A stretch of DNA of 64,000 bases from Bugula neritina (lineage: Eukaryota; Bryozoa; Gymnolaemata; Cheilostomatida; Bugulidae), in NCBI GenBank assembly GCA_964035545.1, contig OZ037771.1:10974980-11038979 (forward strand), written 5' to 3'. The translations under genes were made by a program, and so were the position numbers. Positions 50,401 through 62,400 of this stretch are shown here, piece after piece (position 1 is the stretch's first letter; each line of letters starts with the position of its first letter). Under the pieces are notes generated by a model. The model saw nothing but the letters and a program-made list of their open reading frames with translations. It ran no database searches and was not told the DNA's origin.

Positions 50401-53400
50401 GAGATAGTATTATATCGCTGAGAATATCATAAATTTCACTCACAATCTTGCTATATTATTGCTAGCTGTAGGTGGCATGCGTGTGACCTACTTGTAATTT
50501 TTTTAGCCTGAGATTACTTTACGATGCTGCTTCAATCAGGGCTACATAATATATCAACATTCTATTGTGGCTGTCTCATAAACTAAGTACACAGCAAGCT
50601 ATTCACTAGCCTGTCAGCTAGCAAGCTTGTAATTACTAATCTATGAATTAGTATCTCCTCATCTCTTCATCTGAGTATTTTAGTATTTTTATTTCACAGT
50701 TCATATAAAAATGACAGCTATGGGCAATGAACTCAAAATAGCCAGTTCAATGGCTATAGGGACTGCAATTCTATTCTAGCTAATGTCAGTCAGCTTATAT
50801 AGGCCTTTCATATGCTTACTATTAACTGAAAAACTAAAGTAAAAATATTAAAGCCAAGCAAACATTTTGGGTCTGCTGGACTGTATTTATGATAAGCTTG
50901 ATAAAAGTTTACCTCATAGTTTATAAAAAATGGTTTGCATTTTATTTTGGCGCCAAAAAATTATTGGTATTCAATGAAATAGTAAATTTTTGGCTTGGCA
51001 ATTAATTATTTGATATCACATTTAATCTCTAAAAGTATTCCTAATATCAGTAAATGCAAGCATTTAAGACAAAAAAAGATTAACATCTTGGACGCTACTT
51101 AAAATTAAATAACCAAAGCTGCACGCACACCATACCCCAAACAAAACAACTCTACAAGATGTGTAGATAACGGATAAGGGCAAAATTATTAGCATATAAG
51201 ATTTCAGGCTTGCTAAATGAAGCCTCACCTAACCTAAAATTTAAAAACTATGTTGCATATCTTCCTGTTGCTCAGAGCAACTTTTTGAAATGTTCAATAA
51301 ATAATTTTAATTCTAATAATAATTCTACTAATTTTCGGACCAATGCATTTTAGGAGCAATGCACCTTCAGAATATTGCACCGGCCCCCCATTATTGCTTG
51401 TGCCATTATTACCAAGTTTTGCCATCTTTAACCTGGGTACCAACTTGAAATACATGCTGCTTTGTTATTACAGCATGAATGAAATATTTATTTGGAATTT
51501 TGATAATGATGATGTTAAATTCATAAACTTATGTGTTGAATTTACAATCTTAAAGTAAGCTATTCTAGCAAGCTAACCCACCAACCCCATTCTTGCATGC
51601 TTTTAAGGGTTATAGTTGATAGTATATGAGCTTGTTTAAATAAAGATGCTACCTAGGCTGTTATTAGGAATTATTTGCAGCTTTACACTATTTACCAAAC
51701 TTGCACTTTAATGTAGCTATAAAAACTATTCTGAAAAATGTTTTGTACATTAGGAAGCATAGATAAAAAATTACCATGTGAAGATTATTTTGCTAAAACT
51801 CAGTGCTATCCCAGCCAATAAAATTTTAACTTAAAGTAGTATACTTGTGAACTGCCTTAGCCTCTAATACTTAATTGTAGTATAGCGTTTACTGGCTAAT
51901 TGTATTTTCTATTTCTAATAATAAAGGGTACAACAAACGATTATACCAATAATTTTTACTAAAGACTGCATGTAAAACTTTCAGCTCACCTTGCCATCTA
52001 TTCTTAATTACAGTTTGAAATACATCTTGCTGGTCTAAGACCTAGGTTCTTGCATTGAAACATAGACTTTATTCAAACTGGTAAGACTAAATTAATTAGT
52101 ACCAACACTGCAGGTAACGGTGGGTAGTTGGGGGTTTGGAAATATTTAGCATCACTGTTACATCTTACCTACTCTTTCATTTGTCATTATTACCTTACCA
52201 TTATTAATTGTGCCAATATTGCTCATGCATGTACCTGTGCCATTTCTGTCAGACACCCTATCTGTTACATGGAGTTGTCACAGGGGGCTTTCCTAAACAT
52301 TGTAGATACAATTTATTATAGCGAAGAACAAAACTTAGAATATTTCACTCAGAATTTGTGTTACTAATTCTAAATAATAGCTCAACTATAAACAAACCCA
52401 TTATATGCCAGCTAACTATTTCATTAGTTTCATACCAAGTTCCAAAATGTTATATAATCACCCAAATGCTAAATTTAATAACTCATTGTTGCTATAATAA
52501 CAAGGACAGAATGTATTGTGTGTTGTACCAGCAACAGCTGCAGCTATAAGCAGCCCAGTAAGCCTTGAGGAATATTTTCAAACGCATAATTTTCAACAGC
52601 GCGGCCACGATTAAATTTTAAAGTATTAATAAATTCTATGCTCAATATATGCAAAATTTGCTACAAATATTTTTAGAAACATGCAACACGAAACTTGAAC
52701 TTGAAAAAATTTATTTAAGTTATTATGGTGAGATATACCAGCGGTGTCATTCTACTTAGACGGTTTTCACTTATACCATATTTGTAAATTTTAGCGTAAT
52801 ATATGTATTTTATACTATTATTTAGCACATAATAGAAAGCAAGAAGCCACCAGCAAGCCATTTACAATAACAATGCTTCTATAAGAAGCCATCTTGCACA
52901 AACCTTAAACCTAAAGGTAAAAGAGAGACAAGATATAATAAGAAAAAGTTGCAATATAGCAGTACGTGATATACCACGAAATGCATTTGTGCATTTTATT
53001 ATGTTATTCTGAATAAAATAAACTGTAGCTAAACTAGTATTGAGTCAAAGCAAATAGCTGGCTTGGTAGCTTGTTTCATGTTTAGCAGTAAATGCAACAG
53101 TTATATTTGCATATTACTGTATATATTGTACTAAAATAAAAAAATAGTCCAAGTGGTATGAAACCTCACCAGCACTACAATACTCTAGTCTAAGATGATA
53201 TCATGTTTCCTCATGATTGTACATTGCTGGTTATAGGAACAAAATGATTTTATGTTGTGGTATGCAAATCTTATGTACATATTTTCTTTAGTCTTTATAG
53301 AATACATTACTGTTTATTCTGCTAAATAAATAAATATTAATAAGTCGTATGCACAGTCTGCATTGCATCTCATTTAGCTTATTGTTAAACTCTGACCAAA

Positions 53401-56400
53401 GTAAAACTACGAAACCAGAGTAACGTTAGTCCAAATGACATGAAACTGAATATTAATATAAATCTTGGCTACAATTCTGACGTTTCCAGCTATTCAGCAC
53501 TGAATAATTGTACTCTCATTATATGTTAAAACTAAATATATGCAGTAGATTCAAACTTCATGATAAGGCTAAACATTTTAAAGCTAATAAGGCATGAGTA
53601 TTTCAAATTTATATGCACACTATACTACCACTTTATCCTATACTAAAATACCTGTAATTTCAACTGCAGTATAACTTAGTTTAAGTTGTTTAAATTAAAT
53701 TATTTCTGTGTGTTTTCCAGGTATCATCTTATTTAGACGCTTCCCACATAGATGCTGTGTACGTGGGAAGCTTCTATTTATATATTTTATAAATATTTAT
53801 AGATTTTAGAGTAATATATGTATTTTATGCTATTATTTAGCACACAATAGAAAGTAAAGAAGCTACCAGCAAGCCTTTTTACAGTAACAATGTTTCTATA
53901 AGAAGCCATCTTGCACAAACCTTAAACTTAAAGGTAAAAGATAGACAAAATATAATAAGAAAAAGTTGCAATATAGCAGTACGCGATATACCATGAAATG
54001 CATTCGTGCATTTTACTCTGTTATTCTGATTAAAATAAACTGTAGCTAAACTAGTATTGAGTTAAAACAAATAGCTGGCTTGGTAGTTTATTTAATGTTC
54101 AGCAGTAAATGCAGCAGCTATATTTGTATATTGTTATATATATTAGACCAAAATAAAAAATTGACTAACTGGGATGAAACCGTTTTCCATGCTCAGTGCA
54201 TCTATATGATGGGTTTGTTCTAACCGCTATTGTTCAAATTTTATCTATCAGTTAGTGAAAATATAGGCAATGTGAGATAAATTCACTAGTTTATGTAAAA
54301 ACTGATTTATTGAGAAAATTTGATGTAATATATTTTTATTTGTAAAACCTAAAAGTAAAATGTACAATGGATAAATGTCATTCATGTATATTAACTTTGT
54401 GTATGGTAAGTTACAGACCAGTATTTGCCTATCACCCATCTGGGGTACATGATACAGGTGTTGTTATTAAAGCACTGCAAACAAAGGCATTCTTTCTTGA
54501 AATTAGTAGTTGGCTGGTGAAAGTAAACATAAGCATTTGTAGCTTTCATGAACCCAAAACCCATCTTTCTAAGAGTGTTATTTACTTCTAAAGTTGTTTG
54601 TCCCTGTATAGGCAAACACTCCCATTGAAGATTTGTAATGTTGCTCTGAGAAAAAAGGATGTCAAAGGAAATATTACTTCACAAGCTTCAACTACTATAG
54701 TATAAAGAATCAGAATAAGCACTTCATAAAAATTTTAACTTACGAGTTGCAAAGTGTTTTTATTTAAAAAAACATAACACTTCATACTTCATAAATTGAT
54801 AATATATTTCTTTGGGGTTTTTTAGAAAATATGCCAAGAGACATAAAAATATATTGCAAATGCTAGTGCTGACCATCCTTGTTTAGAAACCTAAAACTTT
54901 TAGTCAACCAAACAAATTTAATCAAAATGTAGAAATCACTTTTCACATCATAAATGACGTATTTCTTGCTTTAAATTTGTAGTCTAAGATTATTTTCACA
55001 AAAGCTCTTTAGATGTTTTACACGTTTCACAGGAAAATGTCAATTATAAGGTGGCTATGCTCTAATAACAGTTCTGACCATCTGTAAAAGCTGTGCTTGT
55101 TTCCAATACAATAGTTAGTTCATTGAAATATAACTGGAGAGGCAACAACTGAAGCTATTAAAATATTTCATTTTGTAGCTTGTTCTATTTATCCTACAGT
55201 TTAGAAATAAAGTACTTGGTTCCCACCATTTAGCATTGTACTCTTTAAATAGTTCAGGGTACAACTGTCAAAGCATTTTAGCTGGTACACAAAATATTTC
55301 AATAAAATACTTTGTAACAGTTTTATTCTATTGAATATTGACTAGTCACCCTTAAAGCAAATTATAGCCTATCCACGTTGCCAGCCAATAGGTTCCACGC
55401 TAATGTACTAGAAATAGAACTTATCAGCAAAATATTAATAAATAACTATTAAATTTGGGCTTCCAGTTGCTCAGATAAATTGAAATTACAATTGTCAATC
55501 AACATAAAACTAATATATAGTAGCTAGTCTTTTAAAGTGGCCTACAGCAAGAAGTAGTTATTTTTACCGGTCTATGACAAAACATAGGAAATATCTATTC
55601 TGTCAAATAGTATCTGAGTAGTTGTAAAATTTGTTTGAAATACTGGTATTATGCACAGCATATTATAAATATAATCAAAGTATGCCAGCAAATGAGACTT
55701 ATAGTTTACTCTGTTACTACTGAACACTGTAGTAGTATTTACACTGCACTATTGCTATAAGTAGCTCAGTTAGATATGTAAGCTAGTATAATATATCTAT
55801 TAACTTCAGTATAGTTATCCATATTTATTGTCTCATGCAAAAACTTTTTATGAAGTTTAATACTTCTAGTGTAATAGAATATAGTAATGATGTCACTTAG
55901 CTCTGGTCCATTTAGAGCTATAGATGATTATATACTAGATTTATCCCCTTTTCATTGGTAGGAAAGCTTCTAATCTTTATTCTGGTGCATGCGCTTTCAA
56001 CACTGAATAGAAATTTATTGTCTTCTGGTGTTTATAAGGAAAACTCATGTCTAGTTGCAGACTATTTTCAATTTGGTACCTTTATAATGTATATAGCTAT
56101 ATAGCTATATAACTGTAGATTGATTGCTAAATAGCTGATATGCTATAATAGCTATAATAGCTAATTATCTAAGTATCCGGAATAATAGTTCACATTTCAC
56201 AGAATTGCTCATGGCAAAAACAGTAATATGTTAATAATAAACATTATTTTTAATGAATACCTATTAACACATTATTTTTCAATCAACAAGAAGTAGAGAA
56301 TATGCAAAATTATTAAATGCAATTAAATTAAATCAAATTAAAATCAATGCAGATCACAGAAATTTATTCATGTACTGGATATAACAAACAATTGATCCAA

Positions 56401-59400
56401 CTTTATTTAACTATGATATATTTTAATATTATTCAAATAAATATAGAATAAATATTATTGTACAAAAATAAACAAATAGTGTCCAAGTAAGATAGATTCA
56501 AGTAGGAAATTTAGCTTAGCATCTATAATAAATGGGAACCATCTATATTTGCGATGACAGAATATATTAATCGATAATATTTATAATTTACAAAAGTTAC
56601 AACTAAAAGTCCAAAAGGTTCTAAAGCAGTAGAATCTCAGGGTGTCTTCAATGTTTTGAGAAGTAATATTTTGGAGTATATTGAAATTACATGTTCTTCA
56701 GAGTTTATAGGCCAATAATATTGTTAAAAATAAACATGTTTTGAAGTTAAGATAAAATATTATTATAAAGGTTAAAATTGAGAGCATAAAAAGATTATAG
56801 ACACTATAATGTGTTTTTGGTGAGTTTTGATTTTATATGTCGGCAAACCTGTTTGGATCTTGTTTGAGGGATACAATTTTGATTGACTTTATACAACTGG
56901 CAAAAAGTTCAGGATGAGTTTGCATTACAGATGAAGGGCTGGCACATGTTTTGGAGGATATAAATTTTATTCATTCAGAGTTTAAAAGAAAAGCAGTGCA
57001 CTGGTGTATTCTGCAGTGCAGATGTATAGAGTTTAAAAAACCTGCATTGCAAAATTCGAATATAAATATGCAATTTATACTACAAGTTTGTAAATTCTAA
57101 ACCAGCTCACATATTTCCTGTGTAAATGCAGCAAATGAAAGGATACCTCTTAAAAGATTGTATTATTTTAATTGGTTTAACATCCTATATTGCATTGCTT
57201 GAAACACCTAGGTTATATAATAAGTCTGATAAAAACATATAAATCTGGCTCCCTACAGCTTTACCAAGGATATCAACGATGCAAGTGCTCTTAGCCTATC
57301 TATATAACTATAGCCAAAATAATTTATCTAACTAGAGAGGATATCAGAAATTTGCAACAATATGGACATTGCATCTTGGTTTATAATGAAGAAGTTCCAG
57401 ATTTAGGATATTATATTTATATTGCTAACAAAAGAATTGCTTTGAATAAACTGTAAGATTTAATCTTCAAAATAGCAAGGTATAGTGCAAGGTAGTTAAA
57501 TGATCATCGATTTTGTATAAAATAATAAACAAGTTGAAGTATGACTGTTGGTTAAATAAAATAGATGTAGATAGTCATATTTTACAACTGATGGCCTAAT
57601 TCTTGATGCCGCCTAACATAGCTTTATATATCAATTGATTCCAGTTAACGCTGCTTTATAATTTTGAAAGAAAATCTCATGTTGAGTAGGAAAGGCATTT
57701 GCATGCTTTTAATAGGTTAATTTCTAGTTTATTTGTTGACTAAAAGTTACCATAAGAAAAAAGCTGGCTATAATTATGCCTAGTATCTATTATGTACATA
57801 GTTGCATTTAAAAAAAAATTTGTTTATTTTTTAAAAATTTCTCAAGTGGCAGCATTGGACTTGAATTGATATATGAAAACAACTTAGTTTCCCACAATAA
57901 ATTTCAAAATGGAGTTGTTTTTAATTTTATTTACACCAAAACAGGCAAAAATGCACACATGCACGAACCATGTGCACACATGCACACGTAAAAACCTAAT
58001 TATAATTTAATAAGGAGTTATATTTCCAATATACATTATCCTAGTTGCATTGGAAGGCAAAATTGAAGGAAAATATTTCACAGTAACGCCTTATGTTACA
58101 CTTCGACTTAATTAAATTTCAGACATATAACATTCAAGTTCATTACAATATTTTATTTACAGAATTCTGGTGCAATTTCAATTTTGAATATTAAGATTCA
58201 ACAAAACCTAACCTGGACGAATTTTCAAAAGACATATTTTCAGTAACAGACAACTCTTAAAAACTTCATCCAATCAAGCGAATTTTTACTTAAGATAGAT
58301 TGCTCAATACTACTCCGGTAACTAACGCATAATTTAACATCAGCGTTATTTTTTAAAGTGCAGCAAGCACATTTTGTAAATTATTAAACGTTTTGTTTTA
58401 ATCACTATATATAGCTGTCAAGCAAGAAGCTATTAGATAGCTTTTGACGCTAGCTTTTATGCAACCCACTATAATTAAATTCATGATCACCCAATAAACT
58501 TGTTATTTAGTTTTTTCATAACTACACTGTTTATGTTTTTTTAGCCTAAGTTTTCCTACTCAACAGGTCAAATTTCTTCATTATATTGTCATCAATTATC
58601 AATAAAAATAACTTGCCATAACCAGTAAAAAGTTGCCCTTCAATTTCAATCTTTTATTAGGAAACACTTTAGATATCTTCTTCTTTGTTCTAATAAATTA
58701 TTGTTTATAATTACAAAAGTTCTTGCTTTACATACAACTTTATATAACACTATAAAATAATTATAAGCAGAGTTGTAGAAATAGAGAGAGTCCGCAACTC
58801 CAACTACAAAACTAAATATTTGAGTTGTGTAAAAATAGATTATACAACGTTTATAATATACATTGATAAAACATTTTTTTAAAACATTTTAGTAACCTTA
58901 CTGAGAAACTGTTTTAGTAACGTTGTTTTATAACATTAACTTTATATTGGAGAAAAAACGTTGCATTGAAATGTTGAAGTAACGTTTTATTGATGTTTTT
59001 TGAAAACCTTTTTGAAAAAAGGTTTATACAACATTTCAAAATACATTCATGCAACCATTTTATCAAACATTTGAACAACATTGGTATCAATCGTTTCTTT
59101 AACGTTGGGTTAAAACGTTATGTTTATGTTTGCAGAACAACGTTGTTTGAAATGTTCTATGAATGTTGTATAAATGTTTAGTAAAACAATTTAGTTAAAA
59201 CATTTATAAAACATTTTGAAAAAACATTGATCTAACCTTTTTATCAAACATTCTATTAACCTTGGTAAAAATCATTTATTGAACGTTGAATTAAAACATT
59301 GTGGTTACGTTTGAAAGAAACGTTGTATTGAAATGTTGTATAAACGTTGTATTAATGTTTTATTGAAACAGTTTGTGCAAAACGTTAATAGAATGTTTTG

Positions 59401-62400
59401 AAAACAACATTAATACAACCTTTTTTTCAAACACTTGATAAACCTTTGAAAAACACATTTATTAAACGTTGGGTTATAACGTTAATTTCATGTTTACAAC
59501 AAACGTTGCTTTGAAACATTCTACCAACGTTTAATGGATGTTTTGTTACAACGTTTGAGTCAAACATTTAATGAACGTTGTGATATACATTTATACAACA
59601 ACTTTTCTCAACATTTGGTAAATGTTTGACCAAAATGTTGACTTTAAACATTTATCAAACATTACCATAACGTTAAACGGAAATGTTTGATTCTAATGTT
59701 GTGAACAAAACCTTCTGACAACACATCCGAAGGTTGTATAAACGTTTCTTGTTAGTTGGGATAGTGTACTAGAACATGGTAAACTGCCCAAGACAGGATT
59801 TTTTGTGTAACACCTAACCCAAACCTTATCTGTGTCATCACACAAAATTGTCTTTTATATTTGCCATAAGAGGTATAACCCCTGTAACAGGGTCATGTTT
59901 CATCTCATTGTGTAACCCATTGGTGATCATTTACCCGACTCTGCCTTATATTCTTTGAGATGATCAAACAGCACAGCATTCTGCGAACAACAATTACTTC
60001 ACAAAGGTTTTTTGCTTTGCCACTTCTATTCTATAATCTATACGCCATCATCAAACACCCTGTATGAGATGTTTTAGCAGAAGCACACAGCCATGCACTC
60101 TAGTAAACTTTACTTTCTTTGCCAATAGTAAGGCTACTTAACTTCCTAATGATATCAAATCTCAAGTGGCATCTACACGACACACAATCATTAAGGCAAT
60201 CAAACAGTGAGCTCCCAACTTCTCAGAAACATGTCAACTTGTCTTGAAGTTTTCCCTCCACAGTCAGTTGTCTCCCAATTCAGCATTGTTACAATATGCC
60301 GTAGCTCTTGCAGCCTTTTTCAACGTCTTTGCACAATTTTCATTTAATAATGTCTGCTAGCAGCCGGAATCAACACACACTATCAATTTTTAAAATATTT
60401 CGAACCATTTATGTAGATAACTTGGAACACCTCATTAGTTACTGCTGCCCTAGAGAAACATTTGGTGCTGATGATTCCCGTTGAATTTTTTCCTAACCAT
60501 AATTTCTGGTCAGACAGTCCCTATCTAGGTAGTTTGCCTCATCACAGGTATAACATCATTTAATATTTCTATTCTGAGGCTTTCTGATTTTGTCTTATTT
60601 GCTTGTCCAGTTATTACACAAATGAAACAATCCAACTTTAGTCCCAAATATTGAAGACTAGCTGAACAAGTAAAATCATGGTTTCTAATTGAAAACAATT
60701 TTTATACTTGAGTGATGGAACTTACTAAGATATGAAACTGCTCAACATCAGCCATAGGTTTCTTTTGGATTATTACGTCAAATGGTAAGCCTGTCATAAA
60801 GGCACAGTTCAGTAATGGATTATAAGCAGAGTCTCCCTTCATGTGAGCTACCAACCCTTGCAAATCTGCTAAGTAAACATCAACTGGTTCACTCTTTTGC
60901 AATATACCCTAGTTAACAACTGTTCATCAACAAAGAAACAGTTCACTCTAAATGTGCGCAATGGTGCTGCCTTCAACCTAATGTGATTGCTCTTTTTTTG
61001 CTTCAATCAATTGCTTGTCCACAGCAAAAGCAGGCTCACCAAGAAACAAAAGCAACATTGCATGTAGTTCACTCACTTTCTGTAGAGATGCTACCAGTTC
61101 TAATTTCTCAAGCCAATCAGCAAAATCTCCTGTGCTCAATGATTAGGCAATGAAATCTTTGCTTTGACAGAGTTTTAATATTAGCAAATAAAATATCCTT
61201 ACATGAAGAGGAAAAGATAACAAGATAGTTACAGTAAAGTATTGTTTCAAACAAAATTCCTACAGAGCTATTTAGCTTCAATAGAACGTAGTAATAAAAG
61301 AAGATAACTCTAATTTAGAATGTTAATCATAATCTCTTGCATCATAGTCTTTTGTATGAGGATTGTCTACATCAACATCCTGATGATTTATCCTCACACT
61401 TGTTGATAATATCAAAAAGTTTTACTAATTGAGCCGTGTGCTCTATATGAAGGCCAAAGCAGCTTGTACCTGAAATAATTTTCTCATAACATTACATTGT
61501 TTAAAACAGCTTTAATGTTAGATATAATAATTTCATTTAGAATAAAAGTTGCATGTCAGTAAATGTTTATTTGAACTTGCCTTCTTTCTAACTTTCTAAA
61601 ATTGAAAATTTTAATTTTAATGCAGTGAATCAATTTTTGAAGTTGCGCATTGAAAGATTACAGTAGCTTTGTTTGGAAACTTTTTTTACTGTACTCCAAA
61701 CCCTAATTTTACCTTGTCCTATGGAGTTCCACTGGCCCCTTACTACTCTGTCAATACCTGGGTTCACCAGCCTTTCAACTCTCTAAGAGTACTACTACAG
61801 CATACTCAGAACCGAAATAGCTTCTAAAATTGAACCTCAGACCTTTAACTTGAAAGCCAGTGTGCTACCATTATACTATGGGGGTTACTGGGAAATATCA
61901 ACACCAAAATTACAAAGAAGCTACAATCTAAACATTTATTAAGAAAGTGGATTAGAACTTCCCAGCTGTCATTTGAGTTAAGCTGTAAGAAGTTAAAATA
62001 GATGACCAAAATTGATGTTTTACTTTACAGTTTTAGCATTGAGTTCAAAATGAATTTAAAACTAGTAGAGTATTGCACCACAGTGAACATTGCTGTGACA
62101 AATATATGCTATGAATTCTGGCATAAGGTTTTAGAAAAGTCTAGCTATAATACGAGCTTTCATAATTCTTTAACTAAAACCAAAGGTTGCACCTAGATGC
62201 TTTTATCACTTTTTAGTTTATAATAATGCCAAAAACATATATTAAAATAAGTGTTGTATCTATTTTCTTTTCGATTTTTTCGTAGCTACCTTTTAATCTA
62301 CTACAGGGAAAATGAGTTTTATTACTGTTTGTTTAGCAAAGCTACTGTGCTTGTTTTGATACTTGTACTAAAAGTCTGCTAACACTATTAATGTGACTAA

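Noticed and set aside
57320-57455. + strand open stretch containing [20 protein letters not shown]
   Set aside because: Protein-like in sound, but with no convincing acceptor, donor or homology, and about 45-50 codons open is not rare in this much sequence.
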